From assembly GCA_015061745.1 (NCBI GenBank), contig SUWB01000030.1, positions 1-41,463 on the forward strand: a DNA stretch of 41,463 nucleotides, written 5' to 3'. The notes under the pieces were generated by a model, which saw only the letters and a program-made list of their open reading frames with translations, searched no databases and was not told the origin of the DNA. Positions 1 through 9,900 of this stretch are shown here, piece by piece (the stretch's first letter is position 1; the number at the start of each line of letters is the position of its first letter). The translations under genes were made by a program, and so were the position numbers. This DNA is from Lentisphaerota bacterium. Lineage in GTDB: Bacteria; Verrucomicrobiota; Lentisphaeria; Victivallales; Victivallaceae.

Positions 1-401
1 ACTTTTGATGACAATTCTGCTCAAAAACAAAAATCTGACAAAATCACTTTTTCAAAACTCAACCTTCTCCCGCTCAAATTTGGCGGGAATGCCTGTTTTT
101 TGAAAAATTATGGGATATCTGTGAATTAGAGGACAAATATTTCCGCCTTCGGATAAATAATCAACTCTGCTATGTTTGTAAAATCAGTTTTTTCAAACCA
201 ACTTTTTTTCGTATGTTACATACATTTTCTTAATTGATTACAATAGAGTGCCGTGAACTTAAAATACATCTGCATTGTTGATATTACAAGCTGTTTTTTT
301 ACTTTATTTTATTTTTTTACCCCTGCTCTTTACAGGCTGTTTCTTTTTAGCAGTTGGGCGATCGGAAGGGGGAGGATTTTATAACTTTTTTGCTTCTATC
401 G
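1..401. other. AT-rich stretch without a visible gene
   Basis: I find no convincing open reading frame here on either strand; the sequence is AT-rich and full of stops. A small inverted repeat (6-bp arms at 68-73 and 83-88, followed by a short T-run near 94) could be the remnant of a terminator for a gene lying to the left of the window. A purine-rich stretch near 367-376 resembles a ribosome-binding site but is not followed by a credible reading frame. Confidence 0.5.
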
Positions 402-431
402 TTGGAAAAAGATAACTTTCGGTTGTATAGT
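402..431 (+). promoter_or_regulatory. Candidate promoter of the 539 glycosyltransferase
   Basis: TTGGAA at 402-407 and TATAGT at 426-431 are separated by 18 bp, about 100 bp before the start codon. The hexamers resemble those found before many other genes of this window, where the spacer is usually 17. This one is weaker and is a guess. Confidence 0.4.
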
Positions 432-538
432 ATACAGAAGAATGCAATACTGTGAAATTCATTTGAGAAAAAGTGGCTCTATCAGGCTCTCAAAGTGGTG
501 TTCCCGGTAAAGGTCGGTAAAATGAAGGATATGTTTCT

Positions 539-1444
539 GTGAAATGCACCTGTGACAACAAAGAAATGCCGCTGATCACGATCGGCGTGTCAGCTTATAA
601 TAGAATGGACTATCTGCCCTTTTGTTTGGATTCACTTCTGGCTCAAACCTATCCCAACTGTGAGATCATCGTTGTCGATGACGGCTCAACAGACGGGACT
701 GCGGAAATGATGAAACAGAAATATCCTCAAATCCAATATTTCCGCAAAGAAAACGGCGGGGATGCTTCGGCTAAAAATTACGCCGCCAATATGGCCAAAG
801 GTAAATATATCGTCTTTAATGACAGCGATGACGTGTTTTTTCCTGACACTGTCGAAAGACTTTATAATGCCCTCGATCACAGTGATGAAACAGCGTGCAG
901 TTACGGAACTTATCAGACGATCGATGCAGACGGTAATGAAATGCCGACCAAACGCAAGATGTCTCTTTATCCTTCCGGCAGCATTACGGCCCCTTTGTTG
1001 ACTCACATTATTATCAATAGTTGTGGAACCCTGATGCCGCGGCAGTTTTTCCTTGATTGCGGCGGATTTGATGCCAGACTGCGGGTTTGTCACGATTGGG
1101 CACTTTTCCTTGAAATGTCGGTGCGCTGCCGCTTTTATGCCATTCAGGAACCGGTTTTTAAGAGGCGGCGTCACTCCAGCAATATTTCTGCGGCTTCTTA
1201 TGACAAAGAAAGGATTGTGTCAGACGTCTTTGAGACCTTTCTCAAAGGGCATCCGGAAGTGGAAAACGCCTATCCTGAGATCGTCCGCAAGCGCAGGGGG
1301 GATTTTCACAGAAAACTCTATCGGGAGGCAAAGAAGGAAAAGCGGCATACGGAAGCCTGTTTTCACGCGAAAGAGGCTTTTAAGTTTTCAAAGACGCTCA
1401 AAAATTTCTTTGCAGTTCTTTACAGTTGTCTGCTTTTGAAATAA
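539..1444 (+). CDS. Family 2 glycosyltransferase (GT-A fold)
   Basis: Predicted 301-residue cytoplasmic or membrane-associated glycosyltransferase that would move a sugar from a nucleotide-sugar donor to a glycan or lipid acceptor. The N-terminal GT-A domain (about residues 10-125) carries the family hallmarks: an ITIGVSAYN first strand, a DDGSTDGT donor-binding motif near residue 48 and an NDSDD metal-binding motif near residue 95. A CHDWALFLEMS segment near residue 185 is the usual acceptor-side acidic motif. There is no transmembrane segment. The start is a GTG, supported by GAAGGAT eight bases upstream; an ATG ten codons in would remove only non-conserved residues. The protein ends at the usual family size. 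Donor and acceptor cannot be told from sequence. The neighbouring amidohydrolase gives no hint of a glycan cluster, so this may be an isolated surface-polysaccharide gene. Confidence 0.85.
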   Translation: MKCTCDNKEMPLITIGVSAYNRMDYLPFCLDSLLAQTYPNCEIIVVDDGSTDGTAEMMKQKYPQIQYFRKENGGDASAKNYAANMAKGKYIVFNDSDDVFFPDTVERLYNALDHSDETACSYGTYQTIDADGNEMPTKRKMSLYPSGSITAPLLTHIIINSCGTLMPRQFFLDCGGFDARLRVCHDWALFLEMSVRCRFYAIQEPVFKRRRHSSNISAASYDKERIVSDVFETFLKGHPEVENAYPEIVRKRRGDFHRKLYREAKKEKRHTEACFHAKEAFKFSKTLKNFFAVLYSCLLLK

Positions 1445-1522
1445 TGCCTCCGGCAAGCCATTGAAAAAATGCTGCATTGAAGTGTTCAAGATCACGGAAA
1501 GAAATATTAAGGAAGAAGTATT

Positions 1523-2404
1523 ATGTTTATAGATGTACACGCACACGCTTATCGTAAAGCTCCTGTATACGGAGCAGAAGGAACACGATCCTGGGTCACT
1601 CCTGAAAAATTGATCGAATTTTATGATAAACATCAGATCGAAACCGGCGTTCTTATGCCGTTGCTGGGACCGGAATTTTATCCGCCTCAGCCCAATGAAG
1701 ATATCCTTGAGGCAGCTGAGAGATTTCCGGGCCGTTTTGTGCCTTTCTGCAATGTTCATCCTTATGCGATGAATTACTCTGCTTCAGCTCCCCTTGAAAT
1801 TCTTTTTGAACGGTACAAGAAACTGGGGTTCAAAGGTGTGGGAGAAGTAACTTTCAACCTTTCTTTTTACGATCCCTTTATGCAAAATTTTTTCCGGGCC
1901 GTTGCTCAAAGCGGTTTGCCTCTGACCTTTCACCTGGCTCACCGGCTGGGGGGATGTTACGGCGTTTACGATGAACCGGGGCTGCCCGGACTGGCGGAAA
2001 CGTTGGAACGTTTCCCCAACTTGCGGATGCTGGGCCACAGTCAGACCTTCTGGGCTGAGATCGGTGAGCTTGATATGGTCTATGACCGGGCAGGATATCC
2101 CACGGGAAAAGTCAGAGAAGGGGCCGTTCCCAAATTAATGCGTCGTTTCCCCAATCTTTACGGCGACCTTTCCGCAGGATCGGGGGCCAATGCCTTGATG
2201 CGTGATGAAGAATATGCGGTAAAATTCCTCAATGAATTTCAGGACAGACTGTGTTTCGGTATGGATGTCTGCCTTGAACCGGTTGATGATACACCGGCTC
2301 AGTTGGCTTATTTTCTGATCCGGCTCCGGGATGAGGGCAAGATTTCTGAAGATGTATTCCGGAAAGTTGCCAGAGAAAATATCAAAAAACTTCTGGATCT
2401 GTAA
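1523..2404 (+). CDS. Amidohydrolase-2 family metal-dependent hydrolase
   Basis: Predicted 293-residue TIM-barrel hydrolase of the amidohydrolase-2 (PF04909-like) group, which includes decarboxylases and lactonases acting on small cyclic or aromatic acids. The N-terminal DVHAHAY gives the two metal-binding histidines (residues 6 and 8). Further barrel signatures are FHLAH near residue 136, LGHSQ near 171 and GMDVC near 251, the last carrying the conserved aspartate. The start is supported by an AAGGAAGAAG ribosome-binding site ending about five bases upstream. It lies 78 bp after the glycosyltransferase with no clear promoter or terminator between, so the two may be cotranscribed. The hairpin at 2430 ends the unit. 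The substrate is unknown; family members in uronate or lactone metabolism are possible but the sequence does not decide. Confidence 0.8.
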   Translation: MFIDVHAHAYRKAPVYGAEGTRSWVTPEKLIEFYDKHQIETGVLMPLLGPEFYPPQPNEDILEAAERFPGRFVPFCNVHPYAMNYSASAPLEILFERYKKLGFKGVGEVTFNLSFYDPFMQNFFRAVAQSGLPLTFHLAHRLGGCYGVYDEPGLPGLAETLERFPNLRMLGHSQTFWAEIGELDMVYDRAGYPTGKVREGAVPKLMRRFPNLYGDLSAGSGANALMRDEEYAVKFLNEFQDRLCFGMDVCLEPVDDTPAQLAYFLIRLRDEGKISEDVFRKVARENIKKLLDL

Positions 2405-2429
2405 AATTTATTCAAGATACGGTCAAGAA

Positions 2430-2475
2430 GGCTGTTGCAAAAACTGCAAAGCGGTTTTGCAACAGCCCCATTTTT
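2430..2475 (+). terminator. Rho-independent terminator after the amidohydrolase
   Basis: Perfect 13-bp stem (2430-2442 with 2455-2467) with an 11-12 nt loop and a short T-run from 2471. The stem starts with GGCTGTTGCA, shared with the terminators at 16829 and 37500, so it belongs to a small dispersed family. Confidence 0.85.
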
Positions 2476-2489
2476 ATTGAGCAAAAGGG

Positions 2490-2527
2490 AAAAAAGCTCC
2501 CGGTCCTTCAAGCAAGGAACCGGGAGC
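2490..2527 (-). terminator. Terminator of the giant-paralog operon
   Basis: Read on the minus strand, a 9-bp GC-rich stem (2519-2527 with 2496-2504) is followed by six T residues (2490-2495). It lies 20 bp past the stop codon of the minus-strand gene and faces the plus-strand terminator at 2430, closing two convergent units. Confidence 0.9.
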
Positions 2528-2546
2528 GGCAACAGATGAAACAAAC

Positions 2547-5500
2547 TTACTTTTCCAAAGTCAGAATGCTTGAGAAAGTAAATGCTGCTCCGCCGGGGGC
2601 CAGTGTGATGTGTTTGAAACTGGGTTCAAAGGTTGCTGCACGCTGATTGCCGCCGTCCCAGACGGCAGCTCCGGCGAGGGCGGATTTGGGTTCTATGACC
2701 AGTTTGACTTTATTATTGCCTTGAATGAACCAGACAATATTGTTGTCCATTTGCCGATTGGGGCTAGTTACTTCAAAGAGCTTGCGAGCCTCCTTTTCAA
2801 AAAGTTTGTCAAGGCCTGTGGTATAAAGTCTGCGGTTCATATCACGCTTGAAGTCAAAGTTTTTTCCTTTGTAATACACCCGGGTAAATCCACCATTTGC
2901 CGCCGGGAAGGTCGGCATAAAATTGTACCGGGCACCGAAGGTGATGCTTCTGTCGGATTCGTTGATGACAGTGGTTGTGACAGCTGCCTTACGGAGCTTG
3001 TCTGTGAGAGTGATCGTTTCTCTGATGACCAACCCGCCCACTGCCGGATTGTCCCGGTCAAGAAGGCGGCGTTCCATTGTAACGGCCAGGCCGCCGGAAA
3101 CTTTTTTCTGCTCAGTGACCACGAAGTCACGGGCAAGCTGCAAACTGGGATACCAGAATGCCACGGCTCCGGCACCGCTGGCTTTGAAGCCGTGAATGAC
3201 CGCTTTGCCGTCCACGTGCCACTGGGCAAGACAGCTTGCGGAAGTTTCCAAAAGAGCTGTGTTGCGGCCGGCTGTGAAAGAAAGAGTCTTTTTCACATTG
3301 TCTGCTTTGCAAAGGATTCCTTCATTGGCAATATCAGTCAAACGGGACTCTTTGATTCCATAGGTTTTTTCATACTTATCGTCCAGAACTTTTGCTTTGA
3401 GCAGTGCGGGACGGGCTTCGTTTTGAGCTTTTGACATCTGTTCAAAAGTAAAGAGAGCAAGTTTTTTGTCAGCAGCTTTTTCGGGAGCGATCTCATAAAC
3501 GGCACAACGGACGGCTCCGGCGTGGAGCGTGATACCGTCGGCAAGCTCTTTGCCGGTAAAGGATTTGCCCCCTTTGCCCGTGAAACGGGTGTCAGCATTT
3601 CTGACCGTATAACGGACTTTTGGAGAAAGACCTTTGACTTTGAGGGTGAAAAAGACTTCTCCGTTACGCCAGAAGTTAAAGGCAGACACAATAAGAGTGT
3701 TATTCAATTCATAGGCTGTATGCTGAAGCAAACTGCTGTAACTGTGAGTGCCGAGCATCCGTTCGATAATGGCTGTATCTGCTGCATAAGGGGGCAGGGG
3801 AGTCAGAGTGACTTTTTCGTCGACCCGTTTTCCCTTGAAAACATATTTGTCATAGCGTGCTGCCATATCTGAGGCTGTGGCAAGAGCTTTCCAGTAGCGG
3901 GCATCGTAGCCTTTGGGGAAGGAATAAACAGTTGCTCCTTCCCAGCCGTTGAAAAGAAAACTTAATATTTCAATGGTAAGGGATTCCGGCTGAGTGACCC
4001 AGTCATTGCCCTGCAATCCGTGGGGGAAGGCCAAAAGTTTGATGTGTTTTTTGTAGTCTTTATTGACTGCGGCACGGACATCTTTGGCTTTGAGGAAGGT
4101 ACGCAGATTGTAGGTCTTGCTGTATACAAAAGGCGTATGTGCGTACCAGAAGGCATAAGGGCCCCAAGGGTCGATCCAATCGAAGTTTCCGGCATAATCA
4201 CTGGGGTGGGTTTCCCGGTCAAAACCGTTCTGCCGCCAGGTGGAGCTCATATTATCGACCTGTACGCCGGGAATAAATCCCAGGGATTTTCCTTTGCCGC
4301 CTGTTGCAGCGGTGATGACTTCATTGAGGGTATTCATCAATTTTGCGTGTTCAAGGCTGCGGAACCTGACGGCTTGTTTGTAGTACTTGCGTCCCATAGC
4401 AAGTTCCTGAGGCCACTCTTTTTTCATCTGAGCAAGAGGAACATTTACAAACTTGGCAAAATTTTTGCAGCAGGTGTCGCAGAAACATCCCCGTCCGGCG
4501 TAGTAGTAAGGTTCCCAGTTGGCCCAGAGACCGTCGGCACCTTTCAGTTCACGCTTGATGTAGGGCACAGTTTTATTCATAAAGAAAGGACGCTTTTCAT
4601 ACACTGCCGCAGGACAGGTGGAACGTTCCATTTCATTTTTGTAAATATCGCCGATATAACGATACTTGTCATTTTCAGGACGTCCTTCAGGGGGACCGAC
4701 ACGGAAGCCGTTGGCGATGAAATACAATTCAGGCGTAATGGTCGTGATTCCGATTTTACGCCAGACAGGATAGGCTTTTTTATCGCCGCTGATCAGCCAG
4801 CGGAGTCCGGCTGCATCAAATATTTTTGCATTACGGGCAATATTTTCCTGTGTTTTATAATCCATATAAATGCCGCCGAAATAAATGCCGGGTTTGAAAA
4901 ACAGGGGCTTTTGAGCTTTGAATTTCGGAATGACTGTATAGTTTACATCAACGATATTGGAAACACGCACTCCCTTGTCTTCGACCCAGGCCTGACCTTT
5001 GGCAAGTTTGCTTCCGGGGGCGGCATTGGTGGAAATAAGCATCGCAAGACGCAAATAACCGTCAAAAGAACTCATCTCAGCCGGACGTTTGCGCCAGGGG
5101 GTGAGGTCGATTTTATACTCAAAACCTGTTTGAGTTGCTTTTTGGCTGACCAGTTTGAGAAGTGCCGCTTCGTGAAAGGAGACTTCTTTGGGCATCGTTA
5201 CCACCAGACGGGGGGCTGTCAGTTTTGCATTGGCAGGGGAACCGTTGCGTTTCCAGACATAGGCAATGGTTCCGGGCAGATCTTGTGCCAGGGCAAAAGT
5301 ATGGTCGAGACGTCCCATAGCTGCCAGCTGCAAGGTGATTTTTTCATTGTTTTGGGCAGCTTTCCCGACAGTGACCGCCATATTGCGGAATGAAAGAAAA
5401 CCTGTTCCGTCGATCCGGGGGACCAGTTCAATGGAACGGGTGCCGGGAGGCAGAAGCACCGCATTTTTGTAGTTCTGATATTCGTCAGAAAGAGTGATCT

Positions 5501-6053
5501 TGTACACTTTGAAAAGGGTACTTTTTCCTTTCCACCATTGTCCTGCGACACTGGAATTTCCTGAAAGAAGCAGATAAGCTCCTCCCGGACCGTTGATCTT
5601 GCCCCGGTATTGGAAAGTGATGTTATAAAGCCCCCCTTTATCATCCGGCAGATTGACTGTTTTTCTCCAGCCGCCGGAGGTGCTCTGAATGACTTTCAAA
5701 GGCAGAAAACTTTTCAGTTCTTCCGGCTTGGTGACGGTAAAAACTCCTTCTTTGACACTCCACTTGACCACCTTGCGGGCTCTGGCCCTGCGGGGATCTT
5801 TACCGGGGATCGCGTTGGTGTGCAAATAGCAGTAATTGGGCTGCCAGCGCAGGGGATCTTTGGGGTTTTCTTTGGCTGAATAATCGGCGTTTGTCACCAG
5901 ATTTTCTGCCTGAGAGACCGCTGCTGCAGGCTTGAAAAGTCCGGCGGAAATCTTTTGAAAGTCAAAAGTAACTCCGCCTTTGTCAAGTACGGCAGCCCCC
6001 AGAGAAGCTGTTGCAGCGGCAGCAGCAAGCAGGAAAAGCGTTTTTTTACTCAT
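2547..6053 (-). CDS. Giant secreted glycosidase-like protein, paralog B
   Basis: Predicted 1,168-residue exported protein. A Sec signal peptide covers about residues 1-20 (KK then a Leu/Ala-rich core). About 50-230 looks like a carbohydrate-binding jelly roll (a NITFQYRG strand, aromatic clusters). About 235-385 is a beta-rich linker domain. About 385-740 looks like a TIM-barrel glycosidase domain with W-A-N-W-E-P, E514 being the likely acid/base. Next to it is a Cys cluster, GRGCFCDTCC (C523, C525, C528, C529). E690, E695 and E705 are candidate nucleophiles. A beta domain (about 750-870) and a supersandwich-like C-terminal domain (about 910-1168) follow. The start has AAGGAG at 6064-6069. 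I recognise the architecture as a clan-A-like glycoside hydrolase but cannot assign a family or substrate. It is the last gene of an operon after paralog A and the M55 gene. Confidence 0.7.
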   Translation of the reverse strand: MSKKTLFLLAAAAATASLGAAVLDKGGVTFDFQKISAGLFKPAAAVSQAENLVTNADYSAKENPKDPLRWQPNYCYLHTNAIPGKDPRRARARKVVKWSVKEGVFTVTKPEELKSFLPLKVIQSTSGGWRKTVNLPDDKGGLYNITFQYRGKINGPGGAYLLLSGNSSVAGQWWKGKSTLFKVYKITLSDEYQNYKNAVLLPPGTRSIELVPRIDGTGFLSFRNMAVTVGKAAQNNEKITLQLAAMGRLDHTFALAQDLPGTIAYVWKRNGSPANAKLTAPRLVVTMPKEVSFHEAALLKLVSQKATQTGFEYKIDLTPWRKRPAEMSSFDGYLRLAMLISTNAAPGSKLAKGQAWVEDKGVRVSNIVDVNYTVIPKFKAQKPLFFKPGIYFGGIYMDYKTQENIARNAKIFDAAGLRWLISGDKKAYPVWRKIGITTITPELYFIANGFRVGPPEGRPENDKYRYIGDIYKNEMERSTCPAAVYEKRPFFMNKTVPYIKRELKGADGLWANWEPYYYAGRGCFCDTCCKNFAKFVNVPLAQMKKEWPQELAMGRKYYKQAVRFRSLEHAKLMNTLNEVITAATGGKGKSLGFIPGVQVDNMSSTWRQNGFDRETHPSDYAGNFDWIDPWGPYAFWYAHTPFVYSKTYNLRTFLKAKDVRAAVNKDYKKHIKLLAFPHGLQGNDWVTQPESLTIEILSFLFNGWEGATVYSFPKGYDARYWKALATASDMAARYDKYVFKGKRVDEKVTLTPLPPYAADTAIIERMLGTHSYSSLLQHTAYELNNTLIVSAFNFWRNGEVFFTLKVKGLSPKVRYTVRNADTRFTGKGGKSFTGKELADGITLHAGAVRCAVYEIAPEKAADKKLALFTFEQMSKAQNEARPALLKAKVLDDKYEKTYGIKESRLTDIANEGILCKADNVKKTLSFTAGRNTALLETSASCLAQWHVDGKAVIHGFKASGAGAVAFWYPSLQLARDFVVTEQKKVSGGLAVTMERRLLDRDNPAVGGLVIRETITLTDKLRKAAVTTTVINESDRSITFGARYNFMPTFPAANGGFTRVYYKGKNFDFKRDMNRRLYTTGLDKLFEKEARKLFEVTSPNRQMDNNIVWFIQGNNKVKLVIEPKSALAGAAVWDGGNQRAATFEPSFKHITLAPGGAAFTFSSILTLEK

Positions 6054-6083
6054 ATAATATATACTCCTTGATAGGTTTTATCA

Positions 6084-6914
6084 TCAGGGGAACATAAAGC
6101 CGTCCATATTGACATCGGCTTCTTTGGACCAGGGCAGAGATTTCCGGTTGGCGGGATAATAGTCGTGCATCGCCTGTGAAATGGTGGGGCGTTCAATGGT
6201 TTCTCCCAGAGGAGACAGGGGGGGCACGTGGGTGTCATTGTCCCACAGCCGCAAACGCACCGGGCCGGGAATGACGTACGGTTTGATTTCGTGACGCCGT
6301 GAAATGCCTTTGCGGGCAGCTTCATAGATCAGTTTGCACGCTTTTGAAGGAATAAGACTGCACGCCTGATAACAGGAAAGGGCCTGTTTGGTCTGGACCT
6401 GTTCGATGTTGGGGATCTTTTCTCTGAATTCGGCACAAATCTTGTCATCGCCGGACATCATTACAGAAGGCACCCCCAAGTCACCGGCAACGGCGGCGGC
6501 CATTGTGCCTTCACTCAAATAAAAATCTCCGTCGTTGACCTCCCAGCGGGAGTGAGGAATAATGGCATTGGGAGTCGCTCCCATTGCGTGCATACCGATC
6601 TGGAGCATACAGTCAAAGGAACTGTCAAGAATGGGCAGCCAGATGCCGCAGGAACCGTTGCGGCCGTGGATGATCTGGCATCTTTCATCCAACTCCTCAA
6701 AAAGAATATTGTATCCGGAACCGTGATTGTCGTTGACATAAACTTCGTCGGCACCTTCGTCAAAGGCGGCTTTGACGGCGGCGTTGACTTCAGCGGTCAG
6801 AAGTTTGTACATCCGGTAACGGTGCTGGACACCTTCAACACCGGTGTTGGCACGGTGTTCGCGGAAACAGAATCCGGCAATGCCTTCAATATCGGTCTGA
6901 ATATAAATTTTCAT
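6084..6914 (-). CDS. dppA: M55 family D-aminopeptidase (DppA-like)
   Basis: Predicted 276-residue cytoplasmic zinc peptidase of family M55, whose known members release N-terminal D-amino acids such as D-Ala from short peptides. The N-terminus MKIYIQTDIEG holds the conserved Asp8 and Glu10 metal ligands. Further family signatures are VNDNHGSGYN, IGMHAMGA with its histidine, and the SEG motif before a GDLG-type strand. I place the start at 6914, not at an in-frame ATG ten codons upstream: AAAGGATC sits at the right distance, and the longer form would overlap the upstream gene. There is no signal peptide. It starts 19 bp after paralog A and ends 30 bp before paralog B, so all three are almost certainly one transcript. 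The symbol is by family resemblance; no dipeptide permease genes adjoin it. Confidence 0.85.
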   Translation of the reverse strand: MKIYIQTDIEGIAGFCFREHRANTGVEGVQHRYRMYKLLTAEVNAAVKAAFDEGADEVYVNDNHGSGYNILFEELDERCQIIHGRNGSCGIWLPILDSSFDCMLQIGMHAMGATPNAIIPHSRWEVNDGDFYLSEGTMAAAVAGDLGVPSVMMSGDDKICAEFREKIPNIEQVQTKQALSCYQACSLIPSKACKLIYEAARKGISRRHEIKPYVIPGPVRLRLWDNDTHVPPLSPLGETIERPTISQAMHDYYPANRKSLPWSKEADVNMDGFMFP

Positions 6915-6933
6915 AAGAAACGATCCTTTATGT

Positions 6934-9900
6934 TTATTTTTCAATGGTCATTGCGGAAGAAATGGTGAAACTCTTTCCGCCGGGACCCAAAGTCAGGAAT
7001 TTGAAACAGGGTTCAAAAGTTCCTGCTGCCTGCCGGCCGCTGTCCCACACGGCGGCACCGGCGAAAAAGGCTGAAGGAGCCAGAGTCATCTTGACTTTGA
7101 GCCCGGGAGCTGCGAAAAAGACAGGAGTTGCATCAATGGGACGGTTGGGCGTTTTGACAGAAAAGAGCTTGCGGACATTTGTTTCATATTCTTTGTCAAT
7201 ACCTGTGGTATACAACGCTCTGGCAAAATCCCGTTTGAATTCCACTGTTTTCCCTTTGGCTGTAATCCGGGTGAAACCGCCATTGGTTCCCGGGGCGGCG
7301 GGAATCAGGTTGTAACGGACGCCGAAACTGATATCCCGGTCAGAACTGTTTACAAGCTGGGTGGTGACGGTGATCTTGTTGAGTTTGTCTGTGATCTTGA
7401 AACTCTGTCTGATGAGGAGCCCCGCCAGCTGGCTGCGGTCACGGTCGAGCATACGTTTTTCGCCGATGATCTCAAGGCCGCCGGGGATTTTTTTCTGTTC
7501 GATAACGGAAAATCCGTTTTTGATTTGAGTGGAAGGCTCCCAGAAAGCCACGCAGCCGAAACCGCTCATCTTGTTGCCGTTGATAACCGCTTTTTTACCA
7601 CTGTTCCAGTAGTTGACGCAGAAAGAAGGAATGTAAAGTTCTGCTTTGTTGATGCCGCAGGTCAATATAAAACGGTTGTTTTTTCTGTCAGCTTTGCAAG
7701 AGATACCGGCATTGGAAATATCTTCCAATTTGGAGTCTTTGATACCGTAGATTTTTTCATACTGCTCATCTGCGGCTTTTGCTTTGAGCAGTGCGGGACG
7801 GGCTGCTTTTTGAGCCTTCAACATTTGTTCGGCAGTAAAGAGAGCAAGTTTTTTGTCGGCAGCTTTTTCGGGAGCGATCTCATAAACGGCACAGCGGACG
7901 GCTCCGGCGTGGAGTGTGATACCGTCGGCAAGCTCTTTGCCGGTAAAGGATTTCCCCCCTTTGCCGGTGAAGCGGGTGTCAGCATTTCTGACTGTATAAC
8001 GGACTTTGGGAGAAAGACCTTTGACCTTGAGGGTGAAAAAGAGTTCTCCGTCCCGCCAGAAGTTGAATGCCGCCACGATCAGCGTGCCGTTGAGTTCATA
8101 GGCATTGTACTGGAGCATTTCAAAGTAGGAGTGAGTTCCAAGCAGAGCTTCGAGGACAGCTGTTTTGGCAGCATAGGGGGCCTGAGGAGTCAGGGAAACT
8201 CTTTCATCAGCCTTTTTTCCCTTGAACACATATTTGTCATAACGGGCAGCCACATTGGAAGCGTCGGCAAAGGATTTCCAGAAACGGGCATCATAGCCTT
8301 TGGGGAAGGCATAAACAGTGGCTCCTTCCCAACCGTTGAACATAAAACTTAAGAGTTCAATGGCAATGGATTCCGGCTGAGTGACCCAGTCCTGAAGCTG
8401 CATCCCGTGGGGGAACGCAAGGAGTTTGATATGCTTTTTATAGTCTTTATTGACGGCAGCACGGACATCTTTGGCCTTGAGGTAGGTACGCAAGTTGAAG
8501 CTTTTGTTGTAAACGTAAGGAGCGTGAGCGTTCCAGAAGGCGTAGGGCCCCCAGGGATCGATCCAGTCAAATTTACCGGCATAGTCAATGGGGTGGGTTT
8601 CTTTGTCGAAACCGTTGAGACGCCAGGTGGAACTCATATTGTCGACCTGCACGCCGGGGATAAAGCCCAGGGATTTTCCTTTGCCGCCTGTGGCAGCTGT
8701 GACAGCTTCATTGACGGTGTGCATCAGTTTTGCGTGTTCAAGGCTGCGGAATTTGACCGCCTGCTTGTGGTATTTGCGGCCCACAGCAAGTTCCTGGGGC
8801 CACTCTTTTTTCATCTGTTCAAGAGGAACATTCACAAACTTGGCAAAGTTTTTGCGGCAGGTGTCGCAGAAACAGCCCCGTCCGGCATAACCGTAAGGCT
8901 CCCAGTTGGCCCAGAGACCGTCAGCTCCCTGAAGATTTTTTGTGATATAGGGCACGGTGCTGTTAAGGTAATAGGGACGTTTTTCGTAGACCGCTGCGGG
9001 ACAGGTGGAACGCTGCATTTCCAAAAGATTGTGAGTGCCGATAGCACGGTATTTGTCCGCTTCGGGACGTCCTTCGGGCAGGCCCACCCGGAAGCCGTTG
9101 GAAACGTAGAAAAGCTCAGGCGTGATGACTTTCACCCCTGCCTTGCGCCAGACAGGGTAGGCAGATTTCTGGCTGGCAACGATCCAGCGGACACCGGCGG
9201 CATCGAACATTTGAGCACAACGTTCAATATTGGGGAGAGTGCTGTAAGCCATATAAACACCGCCGAAATAGATCCCCGGCAGATAGTGCTGAGGTTTGGC
9301 TGCCTTGAATTTGGGGATGACCATAAAATTCACGGGAACGATATTGGAAAGACGTTGTCCGTTTTCCTCCACCCAGGCTTTGCCCTGAGCCAGTTTTGTT
9401 CCGGGAGCAGCCTTGGTGGAAAGTAAAGCTGAGTGACGCAAGTAATTGTCAAAATCTTCCATTTGAGCCGGGCGTCCCCGTCTGCCTCTCAGGTCGATAC
9501 GGTATTCTACACTTTTTGCTCCTTCCCGTTTGGAAAGAAGCTTCAGAAAAGCTGCTTCGTGGAATGTGATCTCTTTGGGCAGTTCCATAACCAGTTGAGG
9601 GCTGGTCAGTTTAGCTTCTGCTTTGCTGCCGTTGCGTTTCCAGATAAAAGCGATGGTGCCGGGCAAATCTTGGGCCAGAGCAAAAGTGTTGTCCAGACGG
9701 CCCATTGGAGAAAGCTGCAGAGTCAATTTTTCGCTGGTGCTCCGGGGAGCAGCGGCGGTGACAGCAGGTTTTCTGAAATCCAGCCGGCCTACGCCGTCGA
9801 TTCTGTAAACGATTTGCAGGGATTTGACACCTTTGGGGAGCAGGATCGCATTTTGATAATTCTGCCACTCGTTGGAAAGTCTAATGCTGTAAACCTTGAA

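Noticed and set aside
4020-5393. Long plus-strand frame opposite paralog B (457 codons)
   Set aside because: Antisense shadow of the giant gene: phase follows its codon structure, no ribosome site, similar frames occur opposite paralog A.
6915-6944. Extended N-terminus of the M55 peptidase
   Set aside because: It would overlap paralog A, lacks a ribosome site, and the catalytic Asp is normally near residue 8 as in the shorter form.
8407-9426. Long plus-strand frame opposite paralog A (339 codons)
   Set aside because: Same shadow as opposite paralog B at the same relative position; protein has low-complexity GF/FV composition and no domain.
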